Assembly (NCBI GenBank): GCA_009767595.1
Contig: VSDK01000621.1
Location: 503,714 to 567,713, forward strand
Origin: Symbiodinium kawagutii
Taxonomy: Eukaryota; Sar; Dinophyceae; Suessiales; Symbiodiniaceae
Length of the DNA stretch: 64,000 nt
Direction: 5' to 3'
The stretch's first letter is position 1, and each line of letters opens with the position of its first letter. Positions 33,235 through 44,011 of the stretch are shown here, piece by piece. The notes under the pieces were generated by a model. The model saw only the letters and a program-made list of their open reading frames with translations, had not been told where the DNA came from and did not search any database. Both the position numbers and the translations under genes were made by a program.

Positions 33235-34340
33235 AGCAACAAAAGTGGCTGGATGCTGACTGGCCAGGGCCTGTCTCGTGCTAGATTGGTTCCGGCGGGC
33301 AGATGTAGGTCTACCAGCAGCAGAACTGGCACGGGCCCTCGCACCACTCTGGCGCCTTTCGTCGACGGCTTTGCTCTGCTGAGCGGCCTTCCAAAAAGAT
33401 TCACACCGGCAGATGAAAGTGGTGCACAATGATTTGACTGTCTGCCAAAGTTCTTAGCCGCTCAGTCTATGGTAGTCCGAGTGCTGTTCCACTTCCTACT
33501 TGCTGCTGGCATGGAACATAGCAAAGAAACTGAGCTACTCCAGGATCCATCCTGTGCATCTAGCATTGTCTTGGAGTAAAAGACCAAAAAAGCAAAAAAA
33601 AAACAGCAATTTCAAAGTTGGGAGCATGTGAAATGAACGCTCCATGTCCATCCATTCCGACACCGAATCCGGTCCTGCGGAGCATGCAGGTCTTGGTCGA
33701 AGGTGGAGCTCGCCGGTTTGCTCTGCTGAGGGACCTGTGCTAGATGATCCATACGAACGGCTACCCAATTCCTTCAAGTGTATGTGACACTTCAATGGAA
33801 TCCATTCACTTCCTTTTAGCATGCGGTGATTGGCTGCATACTTGCTGGGCCAAAAACACTGCCAGCCTTTTGGCGCAAATATACATGTTTGAAGCGAAAT
33901 GTGGTTCAAGCAACAAAAGTGGCTGGATGCTGACTGACCACGGCCTGTCTCGTGCTAGATTGCTCCCGGCCAGCAGGTCTACCAGCAGCAGAACTGGCAC
34001 GGGCCCTCGCACCACTCTGGCGCCTTTCGTCGACGGTTTTGCTCTGCTGAGCGGCCTTCCAAAAAGATTCACACCGGCAGATGAAAGTGGTTCACAATGA
34101 TTTGACTGTCTGCCAAAGTTCTCAGCCGCTCAGACTATGGTAGTCCGAGTGCTGTTCCACTTCCTACTTGCTGCTGGCATGGAACATAGCAAAGAAAATT
34201 AGCTACTCCACGATCCATCCGGTGCGTCTACCATTGTCTTGGAGTGTAAGATTTTTTCAGAATAACATGTAGAGACAAAACACATCGATTTTGAAGTGAG
34301 GAGCATATGAAACGAACGCTCCAATAATTCGTGAAGACAA
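33235..34340. repeat. repeat family R, two diverged tandem copies
   Basis: GGATGCTGACTGGCC block at 33,250 and 33,927. CTCCATGTCCATCCATTCCG occurs once at 33,641, and the second copy is cut short at about 34,320 (AACGAACGCTCCA then unrelated sequence). Sequence is closer to the 27.4-28.3 kb copy than to the 17.5-23.9 kb array (CCAAAAAGATTCACACCGGC variant). Confidence 0.85.
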
Positions 34341-34659
34341 TGGTCACTCATAGTGGTCAATTGACCGAGAACTAATGCTGGCTGGAAATGACCAACAATC
34401 AGCTGGTTAAGAAATACTTGAACACACGAGTCAGTCGTCCTTTATCACTGCTGAAGGGAATGAAAACATGCATGTTTTCAAGAACTGCGAATGCAGTCCT
34501 TGATGACCGATGGAAAACTTGACTGTTGATAACTAAAACTATTTGATGAAGAGCCACAACCTGTGATGCAAAATATAACAATCACCAAACATTCAAAAAA
34601 ATAATGACCATCACCAAGCAACAAAAAAAGAACATAGAACTTGCTCTCTGCCAAAGCAC

Positions 34660-37600
34660 ATTGACATCTCTGGGTCGCGTCCAGGTCCGCTCCTGTTGCA
34701 ACTTTCTTTTTCTCTGACCCGTTTCTGCGGGAGGAATGGTAAAAACCATTTGAATGGGAGATTAGTTAATGATTTTTTCCTTAGATTGTTAAGAACAATG
34801 ACTATATGTGTGGTTCATCTTGTTGATGATTATATATGTGTTTTCCTTAGATGGCTAAGAACAATGACTCGTTGTGGTTGATATGGTTGGTAATGACGTT
34901 TATTCGTAGATTGTTAAGAATAATGACCATAGTTGTGGTTTATATGATTAACATGATGTTTAATAATGCTTAGAGTGCTGGTCGATGATGGTTTAGTCAC
35001 TGGAGATCCAGCTGTTGATTAACCACTATCTACTTAACTAGCTCAGTAGTTTGTGATTCATGATCGAATATTGGGGGTTAATAGATCTCCTATGAATTAT
35101 CATAGGTTAATAATTGATGCTAATCAATGAAAGACACATGTTAACACATGTTACTATGTGTTGGTTCATAAAGTATGACCGCTATGATGTGCATTTATTA
35201 GTTAGTCATTATTATGAATAGTTGTTGGCATTGATTGGTGATACAAGGTGATAAGCATGTACCCCCTAAAAATGGTCGAGAACTTTTGATGAAGGGACAA
35301 CAACCAACAATGACAGGGCATGCTAGGGATATACCTGACACTTTAGGTTGTTTGGTATTTCATCAGACGATATTTTTGCCAGTTCTTGATTGGTGGAAGG
35401 TGATGCGGAACCACATTCGACAAATATGGAATGGATGCAGCTAGAAACATGTGCAAATCAACATTCATGTATACACAAATCGTATTGCGCGATGGTTTTG
35501 AACAAACTATCTGCCTCTACGTTTTGCTTTTCAAGACCGTAAGAATCAGTAACTCACACGCTGTCAAGTCACAACATTTGGGACTCAATCAAGCTATGCA
35601 GCACCAAGACCCCATGCTGCCAACTGATTTTGGGATGCCCTTGATGTAGCTCCGTCACATGCACCCAATTCATGGCTTTTCATCCTTAAACGCGATAAGT
35701 TTTGGCTCAGTGTATCTGATTGCTTTCAGCAAGTTGAACCCCACCTCTGAGTCGCGGTTGGATCTGGTAACTAATCTCAGCTACCAAAGCATCGCCGGCT
35801 TCCCCACAACGTCAGTGCGGCAGTGCGCCGGACGCGCCTGGGTCCTGCGATTGAAGTAGTAGAGGCGCTGGTGCTGGAGGTTCCATTCGCACTCCCAGCC
35901 TGGACAAGGCGCTAGTCGGCCAGGGGGTCCATGCCAGGCTTATGGATATCATGTGTAGGTGCAATGGTTGGACGTGGTTAGTGATTGGTTAGTGATTCAT
36001 TAATGACGCTAGGTCAATAACTGCTAATGAATCTGGTCAAGGATGTTTGTTGATGTTTGATGATGTTTGATAATCACGGCTCATAAAAATTGTTTTGGCA
36101 GTTGATGGAAGACAATCGTTGAAAATAATGGCTAATGATGATGATTATGGCTGTAGATGATGAATGATGGTTTCGAAGCAATAGCGGAATACAATGGAGC
36201 TGGCAATTGATCAACCACAAACCATGTCAAGTTTAAAAATGGAAAATCAAAGGGTGACTTGAGGTCCTTTCATGTCTGAACACACGCCCATGACACCCCC
36301 TTCCTGACTGCTGGTTGCTTCCATTCAAATTGGTCGTTTCTCTCGAGATGGATACGGGGCCAGCCCCCGTGGTTGAGCTTCCTCAGCGGTCAAGGTGGTG
36401 TCATCCACCAACCGGTGAGCCTCTTGGGACCAAGCCGCATCAGAATTTTCAGTGGTTGTTGAGATTCCATTGCTAATGGGGCAGCCGCATGAGTGGTTGT
36501 TGAGATTCCATTACTAATGAATACAAGACGCACAAGCTGAACCACTGCTATTGCGAACATGTTTCTTCTCAAAAAATCTGAACGTACATGTCCTTCACCA
36601 AAAAGGGTTCTATGTATCTCTGGGGTATCTCCGACCAACCCAAAAGGTGTCCACTCAATGTAGTAGTGAACAAAAACAATACCTTCCGGAATACACAAGC
36701 GAACATTGCGGAGGTTGATATTTACTGATAGCCATGAGGGAAACCAACCCCAAATGAGCGTTCTTACATGGCAAAGCATCAATTTGTGTGTGTGTGTGTA
36801 GGAACTGCTTCTGGTAATTCACGTGCGCATACAATTTCTTGCAGATTGACACAGCATAAGCTTGCATAGTAAGCTTGCTGTCGACCCAAACAACGAGCCG
36901 GTACGCAAATGCGCCATCGTATCGATCGAGTCAGGTATGCTCTTCTGATGGATACAGTTAGAGCTATCAAAAACAAAAATAAACAAATCAGAACATTATG
37001 ATACTGATATCCACGAAATGCGAAGAAGTTAGGTTCATGTCCCGAATCCTACATGGCTCAGCAACTATACTTCTGAGGGCAAACCACTATGAATGTTCGT
37101 TCTACAATATTCACATCCACCGGTATCACAAACAGCAAACCTCAAAGATACTTTCCTGTCATTGAGATCGGTTTAGTCCAATCCCTATCATTGTTCATGT
37201 TATTATGGGTGGCACGCCCATGGGGTACCCAGCTATTTCTCTTGACTCATAGCAGGCCACCCAACCAACCACTGACACCACCAAACAACCAACCACGCCT
37301 GCCGGCAAGCCCGCCCGCTCGGCGGCCAAATCTGGCACCTCCCAGCGGCTGCCCCAGGACTTGGTGATGGCATTTAACAGCTAACTCGGGTGCTGTTCCT
37401 GCGGTCACTAGTGATGGCACTAGCATTTTGTTAAATGCTTTTCCAAGCGATTCTGATTCACATCAGTGGCTTATTGGTTTTTTTTCGGTTTTCATTGTTG
37501 TTGTTTCTTGTTGTTGCTGTGGTTTTCTGGGCCTGCACATGCACTTGCACTATTTCTGGGTGAGAAATGAGTCAATGATGAGGTAGTTCCTTCCTGTTTC

Positions 37601-38637
37601 GTCAATATCCTGGCAGGTGGTCAGGTGAGTCAGGTGGACCCAATTTTATGATGGTACTGCATGACCTCCAATGACCCAACCGTATGAAATCCAATCACGT
37701 TTTTGAAGTGTATCCATGTGTTAATCAAAGATAATCTGCAAAAATGACGCACTAAAATTCAACGAAATTGGTTAGGTGGGTTTGTGGCTTGGCCTGCTCG
37801 ACATGTCTGTCAAATCGGACTCGCAAGTTTGCAAAAATGATGCTCAGAAACACGGCACAGCTTGTTGAATCAGATCTGTATTTGACAACATTGCAGGTTT
37901 GTTTTCACGGCTCACTTGGATGGCTCTTCGTTGGCCCACGCCATCCAAGCGGTCCAAGCGCCCCATGGGCCCTGTGCTGTTGAAAATCGAAATCGATGAT
38001 TGCTACCGAAAAATCGCGGTAGCATTGATCAGCACATCCTCTAGCATTGATCAGCGCATCCAAAGTTTACTGCGTGATTATAGCAGTTCACTCACAAATG
38101 GGTGCGTCTATGGCTGAACATGAGACACGTGGGTACCAGAAAGGGAAGAAACATTACCACATGATCACAGGACGGCTCAGTTGCAAACTGTTGGGATACT
38201 GCCAGGTTCAGGTGTCACAATGTTGTGCGTTGTTTTCTTGATTTTACTTTACAATCAAGGCACAAAGCGTCCTTGTTGAAAGACGCATAGTTGACAATCC
38301 AAACATACTTCCTTGCACATTACATCTCTGCGGAATGGAACAAATCACAATGTATGAAGTTATCGAGATTTGAGACACCTTCTCTTGAGGTTAGATGGAC
38401 AATTCTGTGCATGTTCATCATCACTGAACATTTAATCATCAATCAACACGCCATCAGTTAACCATCAACTAGACATCAACCATCACTAAACCATCACCCG
38501 CTTAACCATCACTGTACTCTTACCCCTCCTGCATTCCCAACTTCAGCGTCACAGGCCTGCTCATCGGGCCGTTGCGGCAGCGGCTCGTTGAAATCCGCGG
38601 GACGCTCCTGTGGCGAAATGTCCACCAAGCAGCAGCG
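34660..38637 (-). CDS. WW-domain protein gene, four exons visible
   Basis: Four small minus-strand exons join in phase: 38524-38637 (RCCLVDISPQERPADFNEPL; donor GGG|GTAAGA), 37299-37380 (LLNAITKSWGSRWEVPDLAA ERAGLPA; GC donor), 35838-35899 (GWECEWNLQHQRLYYFNRRTQ without its first base; GC donor) and about 34660-34692 (ERTWTRPRDVN). The last three build a full WW domain: LPAGWE, the aromatic block RLYYFNRRTQ, and the second Trp with Pro in TWTRP. WW domains bind Pro-rich ligands; the partner is unknown. The gene extends upstream, probably past the retroelement at 38,901. Further 5' exon candidates lie at 48,067-48,170 and 49,008-49,080. Confidence 0.68.
34742..34935. repeat. 57-bp tandem repeat with perfect 15-bp palindrome
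   Basis: Three units starting TTCCTTAGATTGTTAAGAAC (34,778), TTCCTTAGATGGCTAAGAAC (34,845) and TTCGTAGATTGTTAAGAATA (34,902). Two contain ATTGTTAAGAACAAT or a one-base variant, a hairpin with AAG loop. It lies within an intron of the WW gene. Confidence 0.8.
34940..35830. other. intronic AT-rich sequence, no separate gene
   Basis: Degenerate GGTTAATGATGG-type motifs at 34,940-35,220. Short plus-strand open frames at 35,235-35,649 have no motif and no splice context I would trust. Confidence 0.4.
36390..36782 (-). CDS. unrecognised 130-codon open frame, doubtful
   Basis: Minus-strand frame with a start-like segment INLRNVRLCIPEGIVFVHYY and GDTPEIHRTLFGEGHVRSDF. The composition is plausible, but it lies inside a WW-gene intron. 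It also contains a short tandem duplication (GTGGTTGTTGAGATTCCATT twice, 36,452 and 36,493) that changes the frame content. No family recognised. Confidence 0.22.
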   Translation of the reverse strand: MMLCHVRTLIWGWFPSWLSVNINLRNVRLCIPEGIVFVHYYIEWTPFGLVGDTPEIHRTLFGEGHVRSDFLRRNMFAIAVVQLVRLVFISNGISTTTHAAAPLAMESQQPLKILMRLGPKRLTGWWMTPP

Positions 38638-38900
38638 CTGGTCACCATGAAAACCAGCACTTGGATGGGTAGCTTGGGTTAGTTCCCTGGAAGATAGCCA
38701 TAATCAAGGCCCTGGGGGGAGCTAACCCCTCTTCTGGCCACGGGTTTGGCAACCAGTAGCAACATCCTTTCACAACCAATGCTAACCAGGACTGTAACGA
38801 ACAACTCTTCCAAGCATGATCATTATGACCATTATCAAACATTTATTGTATAGGGAAGCAGCCAGCAACCAGCAGCCAGGTACCCATACATACACATTAT

Positions 38901-39595
38901 TTATGTCAAGACGCCGCTCCCTGCACACAGCTGCTAGCGCACTCTTTTCCATTGGGGTTCACAGATTCAAAGTTGGCGCACCGACCTCTACGGCTGAGGG
39001 GACGGCCACAACACAAGGCTGAATGAGCGATGAAGATGAGCGAATGGGCATCAAGGTGGAGAAAGGGGCAGGTGGTGGGCAAATCGAACCGCAAATTCGA
39101 CGCGGTCCCACCCGCCCAACCCTGATGAGCCAAGCCACGGTCGCTTGAATTGCAACCCAATTCACTCACTGACATAATGCTTTGTCTAAAACGACATCTG
39201 CTTATGTCAAGACGCCGCTCCCTGCACACAGCTGCTAGCGCACTCTTTTCCATTGGGGTTCACAGATTCAAAGTTGGCGCACCGACCTCTACGGCTGAGG
39301 GGACGGCAACACAACACAAGGCTGCATGAGCGATGAAGATGAGCGAATGGGCATCAAGGTGGAGAAAGGGGCAGGTGGTGGGCAAATCGAACCGCAAATT
39401 CGACGCGGTCCCACCCGCCCAACCCTGATGAGCCAAGCCACGGTCGCTTGAATTGCAACCCAATTCACTCACTGACATAATGCTTTGTCTAAAACGACAT
39501 CTGCTTATGTCAAGACGCCGCTCCCTGCACACAGCTGCTAGCGCACTCTTTTCCATTGGGGTTCACAGATTCAAAGTTGGCGCACCGACCTCTAC
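38901..39595. repeat. 3' split direct repeats of the YR element (B1-A2-B2-A3-B3)
   Basis: Plus-strand view: full units at 38,901-39,201 (301 bases) and 39,202-39,504 (303 bases) and a partial 91-base unit at 39,505-39,595. Each begins TTATGTCAAGACGCCGCTCC; the units end in CTAAAACGACATCTGC. The partial unit runs directly into the 3' end of the pol ORF, whose stop codon (39,563) lies inside it. The two 90 to 100-codon open frames here are just translations of the repeat. Confidence 0.95.
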
Positions 39596-42500
39596 CCCCG
39601 AAGTTTCAGCAACGGAAGCCAACAAAGATACAAGCACAGGCAGTGCAGTTTGGGATACATCTGAGAAACCTTGTCGCAAGAGTTTTTCCGTTTCACCCCT
39701 GGAAGGCTCATCTGCGATGTTGCTATAGGATGACACTCTCGATAGCCAGCACGCACAATGAAGGTCTGCTTCAGTTTTTGCAAAGGAGTGCGCCAAAGCA
39801 TCTACAACTCTGTTGCTGGAAACACCTTTCATTAGGCTGAACTTTGTACCCTCATTGTCAACATACAGGAAGCACTTGCGATTCTCTAAGGTTCCTTGCC
39901 ACAGGAGAAAGGCGAGGACAGCACACAGAGTCTCTGCTTCAAAGATGATCTGCTTCTTATGGGCCTCGCCAAGGATGCGGCGTTGGCATTCGTTGAGAGG
40001 AAGTGAGAAGAACACCTTGGTACCATGCTCCTCGTCAACCATCACTCCACCTAAACCGCAAACCCAATTCTTCGCATCCCTTTCATAGCAAGCGTCAGTT
40101 AAGATCACGCAAGGCTTGGTTGTGCCGACACTGACAATCCTGGGTCTGTCACTGTTCAACATGGTTGCAAAGAGGCCCAGGAAGAATTTGTCGTCTGCAT
40201 CAAGGCCTGCTCTGCGGGTAGTGGCGAATTCACTGAGCACACGAATGCATCTTTTACCTGTCCTGCCGTAAAGCTGGGAGTCGGCAAACTGCATCCTTCC
40301 TCGAAGCCGTTGGGCATCAACCCTTGATATTGAACCCTTTGCTATGATCTTATGGATCTCATTGGTTAGCTCCGACACCCTGTTCTCTGTGTTACAGACC
40401 CTGCATTCGAAGGAGCCGGACCTGCTCAAGTCAAACTTTACTCCGAGAGCTTCGCAAGTTGCGGAAAAAGGCATGCATTTTCGACCATCCTCTGCGAAGA
40501 TCCAACCTAGAAGTTTGAAGAATGACTGCGCACTCAATTCTGTGCTCCGACTAAGTGGCTTCGGACTAAAGACTACAAAATCATCGTAGAATGATGTCCA
40601 AATCAACCTGCAACCTTTGGTTCCTAGAAACCAAAGAGCACGGGACAAACGGAGGAATGAGTGCACACTTCGAACTGCTCCAAAAGGGAGCGCCAAAGCT
40701 TGGAAGAACGCCCAAGCTTGCTTCTTAGGGTCATACACCCGGATGTAGGCTACCTCCCTTCCTGCTTCGCACAGCGCAACCTGTCTGTAAGCACTGGAAA
40801 GGTCAAACGTTCGAGATTCGAGCTCGCTAGGCTTTGAAAGTTCACGGCAATGAGAAAACCAGGACGACACAGCAGCACATGCCACGTCCACCGTGTGCAG
40901 AACTGGAGACTCATACACTGTTACTGCATCATTCACAGCCGACTCAGAGAAATCGTCGATCAGTCTAACCTTATGTTTCTGGGTTACGCCGAATCGTCTT
41001 GAGATGGGGGCATCTACAGGGACTTGGCTCGGGTCTAAGGGGCCAACCAGCCAGCCTCTTTCAACTGCTGCAAGCGTGTCAGCCCACACCTTGGTGTCTA
41101 TGGCACTGTCGCCTGAACCCCTGCAGTCTGCAAGGACTTGTTGTCTAACAAGTTGCGCTCTCGACTTCAAAGCGGCCTCATCCATGATAGCTGGGGTGAA
41201 CTTGAAGGGCAGCATGCCAGTTTGCGGAACATTACCAACTAAGGATGCCCCCGAAACCAGCTCGTCAACCACCCCGGGGTCTGGATACTCATAGTGTTCT
41301 AACATCTCTTTGAAGAGGGCCAAACGCTTGCCTCGCACAATGACCTCAACACTGGGGTCCATGCTTGACCTTATGGCTATCTCGTCGGCCTCCAGCTGCC
41401 TTGCCCTAGCATGCCAATGCTTGAAGAACCTGACCCGCTCTGCTGCTACGGCACTGTGATCGGAGTTGGCATGGAATGCAATTGTTTCTTCTAAGACCTG
41501 TGGCACCGAATTGCTTGGATCACAGGGGTGCTGGAGGGACGTTGCCAATTCGAGAAACTCATCGGGTTCCCATTGCACACCGAAGAATGAAACTGATTGA
41601 ACTTGTTGCCAATGCACTTTCAACCAATCTTCATATTCAATGCTAATCTTCCACAAAGCACATTCATTGTTGATACGTTCCAACATGGAGGAAAAGGAGA
41701 AGTTCTCCAACGCCCCATTCCCCAAAGAAAATTCGTGGAGAACTTTAGCAATATGAAGAGAAGGGACATGGTGAGGCCACACAATGGCAGAAGTTCCATG
41801 AAAGATGGCAAAGCGGGATTTGTAGGCAGGGATGGTGTCGACATGTTTGCGAGTGGATGGCTGGCTGAAGGTCAAGGCTTTGGCGGCAGTCTGCAAAGGC
41901 ACTGTGGGCTTATCACAAAGGCCTTGGGTCGCAAAGTGCAACATGTAGGCATGAACAATGGCTTCGCACAACTGCTGGGGGTAATGAACTTCAAGAGCTG
42001 TAGCGAAAACTCGTTTGTTACCTTTGCGGACCAGGCCCCAGGGTTCGTGGACATGGTCCCCATTGCACTGCAGATTTACTGTGCATATCTCAATGAAATT
42101 GGCGGCTAGTCTAGTCCATTTGGGGCGCTTGCCCCCATAGGCACACGCCTGATGGTCCTGAAGGTACATGGGCAAGTCTTCAGTTGCATCGCACCACATG
42201 GTCGTGAACCAAAATAAACTAGTTGTGGGATTTTCAACCGCACAAGGTTTTGAGAGCTGCGTGCAAAGGGTCATCACTTCACCTGTGAACTCATACAACA
42301 CATTGGCTTGGGATACTCGGAGCCTGTCAGTGCCTGTGAGGCCAGGAAGGCCGTCAGGGTGATCCCACGTTCGGAGAGGAGCTGGAGCGTCATCGACCTC
42401 AGGCAACGGGATGTTGCGTGCCATGCTGGATGTGCCGCATGGTGGCGCCAAGAAAACTGCTTTGACAGCTGGGTTGCGAATCCAATCCAAAACTAGCCTC

Positions 42501-42685
42501 CTATTGTGATCATCACACAAATCTATACAAAGGATGCTTGCGAGAGGATGCTTGCAACGAGATTTATCGATTGCCACTGCACTGGAAAAATTGTGGCGTT
42601 TGAAGCAGGCTGTAACACCCGCGGATCCTGCGAAGAGCTCTAGAATCACAGAGCCCTCAGGAGTGAAACCTGAATGCGACGAATG
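39563..42685 (-). CDS. YR element ORF4: methyltransferase-like domain, reverse transcriptase, RNase H
   Basis: Open from the codon after the Gag UGA, with no ATG before the first domain (the nearest start-like codon is GTG at 42,649). Numbering from that GTG: residues 2-80 carry LELFAGSAG and LAPPCGTSS, matching motifs I and IV of class I, cytosine-C5-like methyltransferases (Pro-Cys at 70-71). RT follows, with DDFSESAVND, DLSSAYRQVAL and the catalytic FYDDF (687-691). RNase H is ILTDACYE (D852), FEAETLCAVLA, LYVDNEG and NIADEPSRG. All RT and RNase H acidic residues are present. It should make the DNA copy; the methyltransferase role is unknown. Confidence 0.9.
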   Translation of the reverse strand, partial: HSSHSGFTPEGSVILELFAGSAGVTACFKRHNFSSAVAIDKSRCKHPLASILCIDLCDDHNRRLVLDWIRNPAVKAVFLAPPCGTSSMARNIPLPEVDDAPAPLRTWDHPDGLPGLTGTDRLRVSQANVLYEFTGEVMTLCTQLSKPCAVENPTTSLFWFTTMWCDATEDLPMYLQDHQACAYGGKRPKWTRLAANFIEICTVNLQCNGDHVHEPWGLVRKGNKRVFATALEVHYPQQLCEAIVHAYMLHFATQGLCDKPTVPLQTAAKALTFSQPSTRKHVDTIPAYKSRFAIFHGTSAIVWPHHVPSLHIAKVLHEFSLGNGALENFSFSSMLERINNECALWKISIEYEDWLKVHWQQVQSVSFFGVQWEPDEFLELATSLQHPCDPSNSVPQVLEETIAFHANSDHSAVAAERVRFFKHWHARARQLEADEIAIRSSMDPSVEVIVRGKRLALFKEMLEHYEYPDPGVVDELVSGASLVGNVPQTGMLPFKFTPAIMDEAALKSRAQLVRQQVLADCRGSGDSAIDTKVWADTLAAVERGWLVGPLDPSQVPVDAPISRRFGVTQKHKVRLIDDFSESAVNDAVTVYESPVLHTVDVACAAVSSWFSHCRELSKPSELESRTFDLSSAYRQVALCEAGREVAYIRVYDPKKQAWAFFQALALPFGAVRSVHSFLRLSRALWFLGTKGCRLIWTSFYDDFVVFSPKPLSRSTELSAQSFFKLLGWIFAEDGRKCMPFSATCEALGVKFDLSRSGSFECRVCNTENRVSELTNEIHKIIAKGSISRVDAQRLRGRMQFADSQLYGRTGKRCIRVLSEFATTRRAGLDADDKFFLGLFATMLNSDRPRIVSVGTTKPCVILTDACYERDAKNWVCGLGGVMVDEEHGTKVFFSLPLNECQRRILGEAHKKQIIFEAETLCAVLAFLLWQGTLENRKCFLYVDNEGTKFSLMKGVSSNRVVDALAHSFAKTEADLHCACWLSRVSSYSNIADEPSRGETEKLLRQGFSDVSQTALPVLVSLLASVAETSGVEVGAPTLNL

Positions 42686-44011
42686 TCATTCGCCACCGCC
42701 TTCCTTGGAAGGCATCTCGGATGCATGGGCAGTGCAAAATGCGTGAGCCTTGAAGCAGTTGGCCTTGAAACACACATGGCGTCCTTTCACACATGAACCA
42801 CCCAATGGTGCCAGATCACACTTGCCAAGGTTAAAATCGAAACACAATGGCCTGCCTCGATGGTCTCGTCCAACACAGCCTTTGATTCCTCTGGGTGCAA
42901 AACTGGAACCAAATGATTTACCTTTGCCCTTTCCCTTTTTCTTGGATCCTTTGGATTGCATGCGATCTGGATACGGTGCAGGGGGTCCACTGGAATTCCA
43001 ACCGCCATGATCTTCTTTGGTTTTCTGGGCACCGTATGCATATGCTGGGGCAGCTGGCAAGGGTAACAGATGGAATGCTACATTGTAGTCTTGGAGTGCA
43101 TTGTTCAAAGCTGCGTCCAAAGGTCGGGTACCATCTGGCTGTGGGCGGATGTCTGTAACAGTCTGTGAAAGGAAAACCCACACCTCTCGGTCTGCTCTCA
43201 GCACCTGGCTCAGCGATGTCGGCTGGAAGTGCGGTGGGGGATCTGTGTGCAACCTTTTGAACAATCGATCAATGTACAACTCGTGGGTCCGCAGTGAAAT
43301 CAGACTAGCGAATTCATAGCTGATGGCTCTTCGACGGAGGCACTGCTCCAGCTTGTATGCCGATGAGATGTCCTCTTCGGGTGTGCTCTTCGATTCTTTG
43401 ATGGAAAGGCTGTTGCTCTCTATCTTAAGTTTACGGTCACTCCTACCGGCCATCACTTCAGTCTCTCGTGAATTGCACTTGCATGGTTCTATGTATCGAA
43501 TGATCCTACAATCATGCTGGTGGACGCATTCGTCCAGCAATGCCTGTGCCGGCTCGTGCCTGCCCTCCAAGTTCAGCCCAGGGAACGTGTTCTTGAGGAC
43601 GGTCATCCTTGCAGTCCTTTCAGCATACGGCAATGGTTTCGGAGTTGATGACTCAGCAGTTGGAGTTTCAATTGAGGCTTTGAGACTGGCTGTTAGGATC
43701 ACTTCCGACTCAAAATGCAGTCTTCTGATGGCGGCAGCTGCACCCAAAGTGGGTGCATTTCCTCCGTTCACAGTTTGGATCCATTGGTCAAACCTACGTT
43801 CATCAAATTCTGTGCCGGGACGATTCAATGCAAATGCTAGATGTGCCATGGTGGAAACACCGGATGCAATCATGCTATCGACAAACTGCTCAGGCACCCC
43901 ATACTCAGCAGCCCTGGACCGGAAATGGGCTTTGCTATCTGAGAGAGAAGCCATTGCTCGCCCTGCGCAAAGGAAAGCTCCGTAGCAGTTACGATGCCAA
44001 TGTGACAACAC
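42686..44011 (-). CDS. YR element ORF3: Gag-like protein with CCCH-type zinc motif
   Basis: The frame opens at 44,011. The more likely start is the internal ATG of MASLSDSKAHFRSRAAEYGV, whose following VPEQFVDSMIASGVSTMAHL helices resemble nucleocapsid proteins of related dinoflagellate elements. A basic KGSKKKGKGKGKSFG patch precedes CFDFNLGKCDLAPLGGSC, then CFKANCFKAHAFCTAH, a CCCH-like zinc region. The ORF ends in GAA TGA CAT at 42,686, and the same frame then continues straight into Pol, so Gag and Pol are separated by a single UGA. Confidence 0.75.
   Translation of the reverse strand: MLSHWHRNCYGAFLCAGRAMASLSDSKAHFRSRAAEYGVPEQFVDSMIASGVSTMAHLAFALNRPGTEFDERRFDQWIQTVNGGNAPTLGAAAAIRRLHFESEVILTASLKASIETPTAESSTPKPLPYAERTARMTVLKNTFPGLNLEGRHEPAQALLDECVHQHDCRIIRYIEPCKCNSRETEVMAGRSDRKLKIESNSLSIKESKSTPEEDISSAYKLEQCLRRRAISYEFASLISLRTHELYIDRLFKRLHTDPPPHFQPTSLSQVLRADREVWVFLSQTVTDIRPQPDGTRPLDAALNNALQDYNVAFHLLPLPAAPAYAYGAQKTKEDHGGWNSSGPPAPYPDRMQSKGSKKKGKGKGKSFGSSFAPRGIKGCVGRDHRGRPLCFDFNLGKCDLAPLGGSCVKGRHVCFKANCFKAHAFCTAHASEMPSKEGGGE

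Noticed and set aside
38906-39556. Two minus-strand frames (MEKSALAAVCRERR...) of 98 and 115 codons
   Set aside because: Translations of the split direct repeats; the similarity between them is the DNA repeat.
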